Numbered from the stretch's first letter, positions 9,104-19,285 are shown. The stretch is 64,000 nt of DNA from Candidatus Sodalis pierantonius str. SOPE (GCF_000517405.1 NZ_CP006568.1:4154001-4218000); one strand, 5' to 3'. Translations and numbers: made by a program. The notes: a model not told the origin generated them from the letters alone.

Positions 9104-9455
9104 TTAATTAATCGTATCATGATCTGTTACGTGTGCGCGTCTTTGCATATCGTTCAGGGCAGGAAGGAGTAAGCTAATGGCAGTTAACCCATGTCCCAAC
9201 TGACATAAACTCTCAGGCGTAGATTCGCATATGTCGTTAACTGCTAAGGCAACAAGTGCATCGCCGATAAAATTTAGACAGTAACAAAGTCCGGCACACG
9301 TATCGTCGCAGTATTCTGCGACCAACAAAAAATTCGTCATCCACCATGCTTGAGAGATCTAAATGAGCAAGCGCAGCATTCATGGCGGAATAAAGACACT
9401 CGCAATCCGGCAGAGATTGGTAATGCGTTCCCGTGTTACTATCTATGTCAGCCAT
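9104..9455 (-). pseudogene. small unrecognised protein, frameshifted at an A6 tract
   Basis: The start at 9455 has a good site (AAGGAG about ten bases upstream on the minus strand). The first 41 residues (MADIDSNTGTHYQSLPDCE, CLYSAMNAALAHLDL) are followed by a frame change at six A on the plus strand (9327-9332). A coherent second part continues (FLLVAEYCDDTCAGLCYCLN to LLPALNDMQRR) to 9104. Joined length is about 115 residues, cysteine-rich in the middle and predicted helical. I do not recognise the family; size and neighbourhood suggest phage or plasmid origin. Confidence 0.5.
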
Positions 9456-9647
9456 AGCATTAATCTCCTTAATGTTGTGGTCAGAAGTCCGGTTAGTGTT
9501 CCTAGCATTGCCGGACTTTGCTTTTTACAGTCGCTTTGTTGAATAAATCCGAAATTTGTGACGACTTCCTCCCTATCAGGGCGATTGTTACATGATACGG
9601 ACGCTGTTTGGCATTCCTAACAGCGTGATCCGGTTAAGCGCTTTGAC

Positions 9648-10962
9648 GACCCTGTACACGATTCTGTGTAAATGCCTTTTCTCAGAAGTGACCGTCCAGG
9701 CGGTCACCGAACTCGATAATAAAGCGGCTCATTGCCATGCGCCAGTCCCTCAAAGGCATTGTCCATTTCTGTGAGGCCGCCTGTATCGCCAGCCACACCA
9801 CCTTTTTCACTGCGTCGTCGGTCGGGAACACCTTGCGCTTTTTGATGGCATGCCGGATCACGCTGTTTAACGACTCGATGGCGTTGGTCGTGTAGATCAC
9901 CTTGCGGATGTCCGTTGGGTAGGCAAAGAACGTGGCCAGATTGGCCCAGTTTGCCTGCCAGCTTCGACTTATTTGCGGGTAGCGGATGTCCCAGGCACTG
10001 GAGAACGCTTCCAGCGCCTGCAAGCCGGCTTCTTCCGTAGGGGCCTGATAGATAGCTTTCAGGTCGCGGGTGACGGCCTTGTAGTCCTTCCAGGAGACGA
10101 ACCGCAGGCTGTTGCGCACCATATGCACGATACACAGCTGGAGCCGCGCCTCCGGATACACCGCGTTAATAGCGTCAGGGAAACCTTTCAGCCCGTCTAC
10201 GCAGGCGATAAGGATATCGTTCAGGCCGCGGTTTTTCAGCTCTGTCAGCACGTTCAGTCAGAACTTTGCGCCTTCATTTTCGGCCAGCCACATACCTAGC
10301 AACTCTTTCTGGCCTTCGATGTTGATGCCCAGCGCCAGGAACACAGATTTGTTAATGATGCGGCTGTCCTGCCGGACTTTTAGAACGATACAGTCAAGAT
10401 AAACAATGGGATAGACTGCATCCAGAGGCCGGTTTTGCCATTCAACAACCTGCTCCATGACCGCATCGGTGACCTTTGAGACCAGCGCCGGCGAGACATC
10501 GGCGTCATACAGCTCTTTGAACGCGGCGGCGATCTCGCGGGTGGTCATCCCTTTGGCGTACAACGATAAAATCTGGTTATCCATCCCGGTAATCCGGGTC
10601 TGGTTCTTCTTCACCAGTTGCGGTTCAAAGGAACCGTCACGATCGCGCGGAGTACGCAGCGCCAGCGGGCCATCGCCAGTGGTAACGGTTTTTGTGGAAT
10701 AGCCGTTGCGGGCGTTGGTCCCCGGTTTAGGCTGATTTTTATCGTAGCCGAGGTGATGGGTCATTTCGGCATTGAGAGCTGCTTCGACGCTGATTTTTTT
10801 CAGCAGCCGATCGAAGTGACTGAGATCTTCAGGGGTTTTGAGATTTTTGGCCAGTTCGTTAGCCAGAGCCTGCAACTGTTTTTCGTCCATAAATTAACCT
10901 GTTTTTGATGTTGGATTGAACATATCAAAATCAGGCAAATACACAAATTTCTAAACAGGCTC
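9648..10962 (-). mobile_element. IS256-family element, copy 1
   Basis: 1315 bp with imperfect inverted ends (GACCCTGTACACGATTCTG at the left; GAGCCTGTTTAGAAATTTG as the complement of the right end). An 8-bp target duplication GCTTTGAC lies at 9640-9647 and 10963-10970. It sits inside IS903 copy 3. At 1315 bp it seems to preserve the ancestral length; the other three copies in the window are each one base longer. Confidence 0.95.
9682..10890 (-). pseudogene. IS256-family transposase with a nonsense mutation
   Basis: 402 codons. The N-terminal 210 residues (MDEKQLQALANELAKNLKT to ENEGAKF) end at a TGA where the other copies have TGG (KFW), near 10255-10257. The frame then continues unchanged to 9682. 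The DDE residues can be seen in VYLDCIVLK, IACVDGLKGF and TTNAIESLNS. A single G to A change is the only lesion noticed. Confidence 0.9.
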
Positions 10963-11924
10963 GCTTTGACCATTGCCATAGCCTCACCTACCTGCGCGTC
11001 ATAGTCATGCAGACTCAGATGACCACCCAGAAGTGTTTTAAACCGGAACATGGCCGTTTCAGCCAGTGAACGCCGGTGATAACCTACTTTCTTTTTCCAG
11101 GTATCGTTATTGCCGCTCAGATGCTGATTTGCCACCGCATGGTTACGCTCATGGTATCGAGCTGGCCAATATTGCGCACCACTTCGCGGTGGGATAAGCG
11201 GCTTTATTTTTTTCCTCAGCAGAGCATCATGACAGTAACGCGTATCGTAAGCACTGTCAGCCGACGCTTCCCTGATTTTCCGGTGGGTTTGGTTAATCAG
11301 CCCGGGCAACGCCTGCGCATCTGTCGTACCGCTTAGCGATAAATCGGCACAGATAATTTCATGTGTCGCGCTATCTACTGCCAGATGAAGCTTGCGCCAT
11401 ACTCTGCGCCTCTCAGCCCCATGCTGCCTGACTTTCCATTCGCCTTCGCCGAAGATTTTCAGGCCGGTGCCATCGATGACCAGGTGTGAGATTTCGCCGC
11501 GGGTTGGCGTTTTTATGCTGATGTCGACGGTTTTTGCTCGCCGGCTGACCAGAGAGTAATCTGGGCAGCGCAGCGACAGCCCCATCAGTTTAAAAATCGC
11601 GTCAACGAAACCCTGTAACGCCCGGAGCGAAAGGTTAAACACGCGCTTTATCATCAGAACCGTGGTAATGGCCATATCGGTGTAGTGAAGCGGCCGGCCA
11701 CGATGTTCAGGTGGTGTACTCTCAGTCCATGCAGCAATGGCTGACTCATCAAGCCATACTGTCATGTCCCCCCGCTGCCTGAGCGCATTGTTGTATGCGG
11801 GCCAGTTGGTGATTTTAAACTTTTGCTTTGCCATGGGGACCTGATGTGGAAACGAATGTAGTGATCAGAGCCGCCAGTCACCTAAAAGTTCGATTTATTC
11901 AACAAAGCCTTTTACAGTTGCAAA

Positions 11925-12152
11925 ATGGCATGTAATTGCGATGTAAATACATTCACACCATATGAGGATTTTGGAATTACAATATCAATCACAAAGTTGA
12001 AAACAGACCAGTATCAAATACGACTTTCCCACGAGCTGCGAGCGCAGTTAGAAGAACAAGTCCACAAAGACGGTGACAAAACACTGGCTACATGGATAAA
12101 ACGTGTGCGACGCAAAGAACTTCAGACACGAGGAATTGAGCCTAAAGGTTAG
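11925..12152 (+). CDS. small unrecognised protein, possibly ribbon-helix-helix-like
   Basis: 75 codons, ending 13 codons after the basic segment WIKRVRRKELQTRG. The segment YQIRLSHELRAQLEEQVHK followed by ATWIKRVRRKEL has the strand-helix-helix pattern of CopG/Arc-type DNA-binding proteins (polar strand, then LxxQLEE helix, turn, basic helix). That is suggestion by pattern only. No convincing ribosome site precedes the ATG. The IS903/IS256 nest lies immediately upstream (its target duplication ends at 11918), so the true N-terminus or promoter may have been cut off. Confidence 0.4.
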   Translation: MACNCDVNTFTPYEDFGITISITKLKTDQYQIRLSHELRAQLEEQVHKDGDKTLATWIKRVRRKELQTRGIEPKG

Positions 12153-12230
12153 ACGGTGATTGGTGTCAGTTAGTTTTGTTGGTTGAAGGTGCTATGTGCA
12201 GGGAGGGGCGAAGTTGTTAACAGCTAAAAC

Positions 12231-13546
12231 GAGCCCGTACCGGATTCTGTGTAAATGCCTTTTCTCATAAGTGACCGTCCAGGCGGTCACCGAACTCGAT
12301 AATAAAGCGGCTCATTGCCATGCGCCAGTCCCTCAAAGGCATTGTCCATTTCTGTGAGGCCGCCTGTATCGCCAGCCACACCACCTTTTTCACTGCGTCG
12401 TCGGTCGGGAACACCTTGCGCTTTTTGATGGCATGCCGGATCACGCTGTTTAACGACTCGATGGCGTTGGTCGTGTAGATCACCTTGCGGATGTCCGTTG
12501 GGTAGGCAAAGAACGTGGCCAGATTGGCCCAGTTTGCCTGCCAGCTTCGACTTATTTGCGGGTAGCGGATGTCCCAGGCACTGGAGAACGCTTCCAGCGC
12601 CTGCAAGCCGGCTTCTTCCGTAGGGGCCTGATAGATAGCTTTCAGGTCGCGGGTGACGGCCTTGTAGTCTTTCCAGGAGACGAACCGCAGGCTGTTGCGC
12701 ACCATATGCGCGATACACAGCTGGAGCCGCGCCTCCGGATACACCGCGTTAATAGCGTCAGAGAAACCTTTCAGCCCGTCTACGCAGGCGATAAGGATAT
12801 CGTTCAGGCCGCGGTTTTTCAGCTCTGTCAGCACGTTCAGCCAGAACTTTGCGCCTTCATTTTCGGCCAGCCACATACCTAGCAACTCTTTCTGGCCTTC
12901 GATGTTGATGCCCAGCGCCAGGAACACAGATTTGTTGATGATGCGGCTGTCCTGCCGGACTTTTAGAACGATACAGTCAAGATAAACAATGGGATAGACT
13001 GCATCCAGAGGCCGGTTTTGCCATTCGACAACCTGCTCCATGACCGCATCGGTGACCTTTGAGACCAGCGCCGGCGAGACATCGGCGTCATACAGCTCTT
13101 TGAACGCGGCGGCGATCTCGCGGGTGGTCATCCCTTTAGCGTACAACGATAAAATCTGGTTATCCATCCCGGTAATCCGGGTCTGGTTCTTCTTCATCAG
13201 TTGAGGTTCAAAGGAATCGTCACGATCGCGCGGAGTACGCAGCGCCAGCAGGCCATCGCCAGTGGTAACGGTTTTTGTGGAATAGCCGTTGCGGGCGTTG
13301 GTCCCCAGTTTAGGCTGATTTTTATCGTAGCCGAGGGTGATGGGTCATTTCGGCATTGAGAGCTGCTTCGACGCTGATTTTTTTCAGTAGCCGATCGAAG
13401 TGACTGAGATCTTCAGAGGTTTTGAGATTTTTGGCCAGTTCGTTAGCCAGAGCCTGCAACTGTTTTTCGTCCATAAATTAACCTGTTTTTGATGTTGGAT
13501 TGAACATATCAAAATCAGGCAAATACACAAATTTCTAAACAGGCTC
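12231..13546 (-). mobile_element. IS256-family element, copy 2
   Basis: 1316 bp with an exact 8-bp target duplication GCTAAAAC (12223-12230 and 13547-13554). The left end is slightly diverged (GAGCCCGTACCGGATTCTG) compared with the other copies. The right end is standard. Confidence 0.93.
12265..13473 (-). pseudogene. IS256-family transposase, +1 frameshift
   Basis: The gene begins at 13473 (MDEKQLQALANELAKNLKT). An extra G near 13335 (GAGGGTG where other copies have GAGGTG) shifts the frame just after NAEMTHH. The body, with all three catalytic residues (LDCIVLK, ACVDGLKGF, NAIESLNS), is open from about 13197 to 12265 but lacks its N-terminal domain. Confidence 0.9.
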
Positions 13547-13554
13547 GCTAAAAC

Positions 13555-13957
13555 ATATAACAGACTAATCAATTGTGAAGTTTTCGCTCTTTATAGATAA
13601 CCCCACATTTAAAAATCTGGTGCCACATCTCCTTAAAAATTGACGTCGAAATAATCTACAAATTACTACATCGTCCTTCACAAAGGCTTCCTTGTATTCG
13701 CCCTTTTACATATGCGGTACACATGCCGAAGCGTTCTTAACCGGTGATTATTGGCTCAATGACATCATTTTATACGTAAGGATAAACTCAATACGGTATG
13801 CCTTACCAATATTTTATGGCCGTAAGCTTTGGTTTCGTGTCATAAATAAGATATTCAGCGTTTATTGGTTGTGCAATCATTGGCTCGTTGAACGCATGAG
13901 CGGCATGCAAAACAAATAGTGATTTGCCGTAAATTCTTTAATCTGTCTCGATCAGGC
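13555..13957. other. AT-rich stretch without a recognisable gene
   Basis: About 400 bp with an open frame of 75 codons (13692-13919, plus strand) that has no good start site and no family resemblance. Base composition is lower in GC than the neighbouring backbone, as in the rest of 11.9-14.2 kb. No cas gene fragment could be identified although a CRISPR remnant follows directly. Confidence 0.4.
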
Positions 13958-14160
13958 TCCTGCTGCTGTGACACTGGTAGTGAACAGCCTAGGCATGATG
14001 AACCACTGGTATCATCATAAAAGCTGCCTAACGGCAGTGAACTTTGAAATCTTTCGATCCAAACGTTGCCATAATTTCTAAGCTGCCGCGAAGGCAGTCA
14101 ACTTTATGCCGGCATTTAATGTCCATCATACAGATTTTAGCTGCCGCATAATGAGTGAAC
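13958..14160 (-). CRISPR. degenerate type I-F-like CRISPR array, 3-4 decayed repeats
   Basis: Four related 26-28 bp units end at 13985, 14042, 14102 and 14160, a period of 57-60 bp. The best copy (14075-14102) starts TTTCTAAGCTGCC and ends GGCAGTCAAC. The second (14015-14042) contains GCTGCCTAACGGCAGTGAAC, the third (14135-14160) TTTTAGCTGCC with a GAGTGAAC end, and the first (13958-13985) keeps only GCTG and GGTAGTGAAC. The complement matches the enterobacterial I-F repeat (GTTCACTGCCG..AGGCAGCTTAGAAA), a Csy4 hairpin repeat. The two best-defined spacers (14043-14074, 14103-14134) are both exactly 32 bp, the I-F standard. Each repeat has different mutations, so the array is dead. No cas genes are in the window. 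Confidence 0.75.
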
Positions 14161-14217
14161 GCGAGCCATTGTCGCAGGTTGGATGAGACTAAAGCTCCCT
14201 CATCTTCCTGTGTCCAT

Positions 14218-15021
14218 TTAGCCAGGGTGACCAGGGTAGCACTCGTTTTTCTTTGCGACCTGCTGGACTCGGCAGCCGGTCTCCTGCAATTTGAGCGTCC
14301 AGCTTTCAGGCAGGTTCTGGTCGGTGATGACGTCCATTTCATCATTCAGACGCGCGACTTTATAGGTAGAGCGCTGGCCAAATTTGCTGGAATCCACCAG
14401 CAGGGTGACTTTGGTCGCGCGAGACAGCATTTTTTCGTTAAGACGCGCTTCCTCTTCGTCCTGAGTATAAACACAATTATCCTCGGCAATAGCGCCGGCT
14501 CCCATAAACAGCTGCTCGAAGCGCAGGCGGTCAAGGGCGGCCTCCGCCAGGCTACCGACCATGGAAGCGTTTTCCGGCCGCAGCCGGCCGCCTAGCAAGG
14601 TAATTTTCAGTTCACCGACATCCATGAGCAACTGGGCAAGCGTCACACAATTGGTGAAAATGGACAACGGCAGAGGATTCAAGCGGATCCGGCGCGCCAA
14701 TTGCAATACGGTGGTGCCGGCATCCAGGAAAATGGCGCTACCGGGCTTTAGCCGCGCAAAGGCCGCTTCGGCAATATAGCGTTTAGCCGCCAGGTTATGC
14801 TGTTCGCGGATGGCGAATGCGACTTCGCCGCCGGCATCTTCAGCTATTTGCGCACCGCCATGGTTACGAGAGATGAACCCCTGCTGTTCCAGCACCAAAA
14901 GATCTCGGCGGATGATGGCCGGGGATGCGCTAACCGCGTAGGCGATCTCCTGAATGGTGCTATAGCCGCTTTTGTACAAACGCTGCCGTATGGCAGAAAA
15001 GCGATCGTTTTTCACTGTCAT
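14218..15021 (-). CDS. DeoR-family transcriptional repressor (AgaR-like context)
   Basis: 267 residues. The N-terminal winged helix is typical of DeoR proteins (YSTIQEIAYAVSASPAIIRRDL, then EQQGFISRNHGGA). It is followed by the sugar-phosphate-binding DeoRC domain (SAIFLDAGTTVLQLARR, ITLLGGRLRPENASMVG, KVTLLVDSSKFGQ). It is the last gene on the strand that also carries the ABC transporter, glycosidase and sugar kinase, 178 bp after the ATPase gene. It probably responded to a phosphorylated intermediate of that pathway, as AgaR and GatR do. No lesion is visible, so the regulator has outlived most of its regulon. Confidence 0.85.
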   Translation of the reverse strand: MTVKNDRFSAIRQRLYKSGYSTIQEIAYAVSASPAIIRRDLLVLEQQGFISRNHGGAQIAEDAGGEVAFAIREQHNLAAKRYIAEAAFARLKPGSAIFLDAGTTVLQLARRIRLNPLPLSIFTNCVTLAQLLMDVGELKITLLGGRLRPENASMVGSLAEAALDRLRFEQLFMGAGAIAEDNCVYTQDEEEARLNEKMLSRATKVTLLVDSSKFGQRSTYKVARLNDEMDVITDQNLPESWTLKLQETGCRVQQVAKKNECYPGHPG

Positions 15022-15199
15022 GCAAAGGCCTTTACCGGCATCGTGGCGAGCGCGATGTGACTAAAGGCAGTCCATTACCTGATTAATAATGCGTAATTGA
15101 TCGCGGTTGCCAGATGATTTTACTCATTAATGGACGGCAAACATGCCAGAAAAAAACCAGACTGGCAATCGTATTTGGCTGAGCGCGGGTCGCCGCGGC

Positions 15200-16117
15200 T
15201 CAATTTATCTTTTCCGGCAACACCCGCAAGCCGGAACCGGTTTCAAACAGATGCTCACAATGCGGTTTCGGCATCAGGAACACGGGCTCTCCCGGGCGCA
15301 GGTTACGGCGTTCGCGCAGCACCATGCAAAAGGGGGTGTCACTAAGTTCTTTGGCGCTTAGCATCACGATGGTTTCCGACCCGGTGGGCTCAACCACGGT
15401 CACCTGTGCTTCGATACCGGTATCGGCCGGCATGAGATGCTCGGGACGGATGCCAAACATCACCGGCCCCCCGTCGCGCTGGGGATAGCGACGAGAAAGC
15501 GGCACAACCGCACCGTCGCCAAAACGGATCTCACCTCCATCGTTTTGCAGTATACCGGACAGGAAATTCATTGCCGGCGAGCCGAGAAAGCCGGCAACAA
15601 ACTGATTGGCGGGAAAGTCATACAGCGATAGGGGATCGCCCGCCTGCTCGATGACGCCGTCGCGCATTACCACCACCAGGTCGCCCATGGCCACGCGTTG
15701 GCGCTGGCCGCCGGAAAGCTGGCGCGGGTAGCGCGACAACAGCGACGATAACCCCAGACTTTGGGCGACCTGCTCGACGCGCTGGTTGATTTCCGCCGCC
15801 CGGACATTGCGCAGCTTAAGAGAGAAAGCCATGTTATCCCGCACCGTCATGTGGGGGTAGAGCGCATAGTTTTGAAACACCATAGCAATATCGCGCTCTT
15901 TGGGCGGTAAATCGTTTACCACCTGTTCGTTGATGGCGATGTGGCCGCTGCTGATCTCTTCCAGCCCGGCAATCATGCGCAATAACGTCGATTTGCTGCA
16001 GCCGGAAGGGCCGACCAATACCGCAAACTGGCCGTCCTCGATGTCCAGATCGATCCCCCGCAGTACCTGCGCGGCGCCGTAGGTTTTTTGCAGTTCGCGA
16101 ATTTTCACTGTCGACAT
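15200..16117 (-). pseudogene. sugar ABC transporter ATPase (MalK/UgpC type) with internal in-frame deletion
   Basis: The open frame is 305 residues, whereas the family is about 360. The Q-loop (FQNYALYPHMT) and signature (LSGGQRQRVAMG, residues 134-145) are present. After residue 145 the sequence jumps straight to LVVVMRDGVIEQAG, so about 50-60 residues with the Walker B aspartate, catalytic glutamate, D-loop and switch histidine are missing. In Walker A (residues 36-44) GPSGCGKST has become GPSGCSKST. The C-terminal regulatory (TOBE-like) region is retained (PVMFGIRPEHL). An ATPase without Walker B cannot energise transport, so I treat it as non-functional. Confidence 0.85.
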
Positions 16118-16131
16118 GCCGGATCCGCTGC

Positions 16132-17436
16132 TTAGTTGAAGGTGGGTAACTGGGTGCCGTGGGCGGCGATCATCTCATCCACCAGCGCCACAATCTGATC
16201 CGGCGACAGCTCAGCCGCCGTGTGGGGGTCGACCATGGCGGATTGGTAAATATAATGCTTTTTGCCGGTAAGTGCCGCCAGTACGGTGAGTTCCTGCACG
16301 TTGATGCTCATGCGTATCACTGCGGCCAGCTCGGCCGGGATCTTGCCCACGGCGATGGGTTGAACACAGTTACGGTCCACGTGACAGGGTACTTCGACGA
16401 CGCAGTTGTCGGGCAGGTTTTTTATCAGGCCGTTATTGCGTACATTGCCATAAATGACTCTGGACTGGCCGGTCACCATCGAGTGCAGAATGCCGGCTGC
16501 ATATTCATCATTCCGACAGACTTCAATGGGCGTGTCGTCTTCTAATTGCTTACGCAGGCTGTACCAGCCTGCCATCCGCGTTTCGCAGCGGCGCGGGTAT
16601 TCATCCTGCGGGATATTGAGTTCGCTGAGCAACTGCGGGTGACCGCTTTTAATGTATCACGGGACATATTCGGAGAAGTGTTCGCTGGATTCGGTAACGA
16701 AGTAACCGAAGCGTTGCAACATATCAAAGCGTACGCGATCGTCTTCGGGCACCCGACCGCTGGCGGCCAGGGCCTGCAAGCGCGGGTAGAGGTCTTCCCG
16801 ATCGCCATTGGCCCGGCGTTTGGCATACTTCAGAAAGAAGGCGACGTGATTGATGCCGGCGGAGAGATAGTCAATATCTTCTATCTTTTCTTCCAGGCAA
16901 TCCGCCAAATGCTGCGCGGTATGCTACATGCTGTGGCACAGGCCGACCATATTGATTTGTGGCGCCAGCGCGCTGATGGCCCAGCAGTTTATCGCCATGG
17001 GGTTGACATAATTAAGCAACAGCGCGTCGGGACAGAGCTCCGCCATGTCGTCGCAAATGGATTTGATTACCGGGATGGTCCGCAGCGCACGGAAAATACC
17101 GTCGATCCCCAGCGTGTCGCCAATGGTTTGGCGCAGGCCGAATCGGGTGGGTATTTCAAAGTTGATAACGGTGGAGGGGCGATAACCGCCCACCTGCATC
17201 ATCAGAAACACAAAATGCGCGCCTTTAAGCGCGGCGCGCCGGTCCAGGGTAGCCTCCACTTTGACGTCAGGCAGTGAAAGCGCTTCGCAAATACGGCGCG
17301 TCACGATCTCCGATGTGCGCAACCGGTCGCTGTCGATATCCTGCAAGTTGATGGTGCAGTAACCGAACTTGGGGTTGCTTAGGATATTCTGTGCGAAGCC
17401 GGTACTGCCGGCGCCGATAAGGGTAATCTTGCTCAA
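16132..17436 (-). pseudogene. GH4 family alpha-galactosidase/glucosidase (MelA-like), two nonsense mutations
   Basis: 435 codons in one uninterrupted frame apart from two stops. The N-terminus has the NAD-binding motif (ITLIGAGSTGFAQN). Family-4 features follow: LLNYVNPMAINCW, the metal-binding GLCHS, and GINHVAFFL. A TAG at 16921-16923 replaces the expected Gln after CHSM (CHSVQHT in relatives). A TGA at 16654-16656 replaces the Trp after EYVP. GH4 enzymes hydrolyse alpha- or beta-glycosides with NAD and a divalent metal in the cytoplasm. The position between transporter genes suggests it cleaved the imported galactoside or amino-galactoside. Confidence 0.88.
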
Positions 17437-17464
17437 GATCTTTCTCCTCTAAAAGCGATGATTA

Positions 17465-18322
17465 TTACTTGCCCGCACCGGCCATCAGCCCGCGCATCAG
17501 GTAACGGTTGAGGAATATCACCACCGCGGCGGGGAGGATCATCGCTAATACCCCCGCGGCGTTGATAAGCCCATAATCGATATAGTTCTTGGTGGCGAAT
17601 TCGGGGATAAGGACGGTCAGGGGTTTGGTATCGATGGTCGGCGCAAACACCAACGGCACCGAGAATTGCCCCCAGGCGCCGAGAAAAGTGAGGATCGCGG
17701 TGGCGATAAGCCCCGGCGCCGCGAGGGGCAGCACAATGCGGACCAGGGTATACAGACGGCCCGCGCCATCGATCCAGGCGGCCTCTTCGACGGAAACCGG
17801 CAGCGACTCATATACGCTGCGCATCAGCCACATGGCCAGCGGCAGAAATGCCGAGACGTAAATCAGAATGATACCGGTATAGGTGTCCACCAGACCCAGG
17901 CTCACCATCAGCCGGTACAGCGGGATAAGCACCGTATAGCCGGGCACCGCCATGGTGGATATTATGAGGATAAACACTAGGTTGCGCCCTGGGAAGCGCA
18001 GACGTACCGCCGCATAGGCGGAGAACGCCTCGGCGGCCACGGTAATTAAGGTCGCCCCCAGCGCCAGGACCGCACTATTGACCATCGAGCGGGAAAAATC
18101 GCGCCAGATATCGTTATCGATCACGCCGAACAGGCCGCCGAGCAATTTTTTATAATGTTCCAGGGTCAGCACGGGCGGCACCAGACTTATCGGACTGGTG
18201 GCAAGATCGGTCGGCTGCATCAGGCTGGTGGCTAGGGACCAGTAGAGAGGACCCAGCGTCCAGACCATCAATACACACAGGCCCAGCCAAAAGGCTAACC
18301 GGCGTGGAAAAGAGAGGTTCAT
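17465..18322 (-). CDS. sugar ABC transporter permease (MalG type)
   Basis: 285 residues with about six membrane segments and the EAA loop that contacts the ATPase (SVEEAAWIDGAGRLYTLVRI). It belongs to the carbohydrate uptake transporter-1 class. It overlaps the start of the next gene upstream by one base (18322) and lies 28 bp before the GH4 gene, so it is part of the same operon. The frame is intact, but its ATPase partner is broken, so the transporter cannot work unless another ATPase substitutes. Confidence 0.88.
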   Translation of the reverse strand: MNLSFPRRLAFWLGLCVLMVWTLGPLYWSLATSLMQPTDLATSPISLVPPVLTLEHYKKLLGGLFGVIDNDIWRDFSRSMVNSAVLALGATLITVAAEAFSAYAAVRLRFPGRNLVFILIISTMAVPGYTVLIPLYRLMVSLGLVDTYTGIILIYVSAFLPLAMWLMRSVYESLPVSVEEAAWIDGAGRLYTLVRIVLPLAAPGLIATAILTFLGAWGQFSVPLVFAPTIDTKPLTVLIPEFATKNYIDYGLINAAGVLAMILPAAVVIFLNRYLMRGLMAGAGK

Positions 18323-19239
18323 TAGTCATACCTCGTGGCGCGATACACACGACGCACATACACCGCCGAGACGATAATCGATACCAGCATCACGGTGATC
18401 GACATCGCCATCGCCATCCCGTAGGAGAAATTAAGATTCTGAAATGCCGTCATATAGATCTGCGACTGTATCGGGTGGGTGGCCGCGCTGGAGCCGGTCA
18501 GGATCCACGCTTCGTCGAACAGGTTAAAAGCGGTGATCGTCGACTGCGTTAGCGCGATACTGAAGGCGCCGCCTATCAGGGGCAGGGTGATCATGCGAAA
18601 AGTGCGCAGCGGGCTGGCGCCGTCGACTTTTGCCGCCTCGTACAGCTCGTTGGGGATGGTTTGCAGCGCGGCCAGGATGATCACCGCATTGAGCGGCATC
18701 ATGCGCCAAACGTGCACCAGCACGATAAGAAACAGCGCGGTGGCGCGATCGTTAAGCCAGACGTGACTCTGCTCGATAAGCCCCGTTTTCAGCAATAGCC
18801 CATTGAGCAAACCGTAATGCGGATTGTAAATCCACGACCAGATAATGGCGTTGACCACCGGCGGTAACGCCCAGGGCAGGATCACTGCGGCCAGCAGCCA
18901 GCGCCGACCGGTTTTGACCTTGTTCAACAGCAGCGCGGCACCCAGCCCGCCAAGGATTTCAATCACCACCGCCAAAATGACGTAAATCCAGGTGTTGATC
19001 CACGCCGAATGCACTTGGCCGTCTTTGAACATCTGAACGTAATTTTTGATGCCCACAAACGGGGTGCCCGGTAGCATGGGATTGACCCGGTGAAAGCTTT
19101 CCCATAAGGTCACGACAAAGGGGACGAACACCAGCGCCAGCATCAGCACCACGACCGGCGACGATAGCGCCAGGCCCAGCGCCGCCTCACCCCCCCAATA
19201 ATCGGCGGAGTTGGCTTTTTCGGGACGGCTTTGCCGCAA
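18322..19239 (-). CDS. sugar ABC transporter permease (MalF/UgpA type), N-terminus probably frameshifted
   Basis: 305 residues if read from a TTG at 19239, with six membrane segments and the EAA loop (LYEAAKVDGASPLRTFRMI). A better start is the ATG at 19264-19266, behind GGAGGATACG, reading MAMSIEANVAAKPSRK. That frame runs into a stop after a run of seven G on the minus strand (C7 at 19190-19196), exactly where the main frame takes over (GEAALGLALSS). The gene therefore probably has a homopolymer frameshift about 25 codons in, before the first membrane segment. Translation from the TTG could still give a near-complete protein. Confidence 0.75.
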   Translation of the reverse strand: MRQSRPEKANSADYWGGEAALGLALSSPVVVLMLALVFVPFVVTLWESFHRVNPMLPGTPFVGIKNYVQMFKDGQVHSAWINTWIYVILAVVIEILGGLGAALLLNKVKTGRRWLLAAVILPWALPPVVNAIIWSWIYNPHYGLLNGLLLKTGLIEQSHVWLNDRATALFLIVLVHVWRMMPLNAVIILAALQTIPNELYEAAKVDGASPLRTFRMITLPLIGGAFSIALTQSTITAFNLFDEAWILTGSSAATHPIQSQIYMTAFQNLNFSYGMAMAMSITVMLVSIIVSAVYVRRVYRATRYD

Positions 19240-19285
19240 CGTTCGCTTCGATACTCATCGCCATTGCGTATCCTCCGCCCGAAAA

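Larger units (their letters stand above)
9591..11834 (-). pseudogene. IS903-type transposase split by IS256
   Basis: The 5' part (11834 down to 10963) encodes about 290 residues including D121 and E259. It then runs into the IS256 end and acquires a foreign tail. The last residues lie at 9591-9647 beyond the IS256. The tail-extended open frame (down to 10800) is an artefact of the junction. Catalytic residues are present but the C-terminal end is lost. Confidence 0.9.
9532..11909 (-). mobile_element. IS903-type element, copy 3, interrupted by an IS256 element
   Basis: The outer ends (9532-9549 and 11892-11909) match copies 1 and 2, and the 9-bp target duplication TTTTACAGT is exact at 9523-9531 and 11910-11918. 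After removing the inner IS256 and one 8-bp duplication the length is again 1055 bp. The order of events is therefore readable: IS903 first, IS256 second. Confidence 0.95.

Noticed and set aside
10112..10402. 96-residue frames antisense to the IS256 transposases
   Set aside because: Shadows of the conserved transposase sequence, repeated in each copy.
10800..10962. Apparent 344-residue transposase fusion
   Set aside because: Created by reading from the IS903 transposase into the IS256 end; a junction artefact.
13692..13919. 75-codon ORF in AT-rich DNA
   Set aside because: No ribosome site, no recognisable motif, composition explains the open frame.
14187..14215. Possible further CRISPR repeat (CTAAAGCTCCC)
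   Set aside because: Only the first part resembles the repeat and the second half lacks the GTGAAC end; too weak to count.
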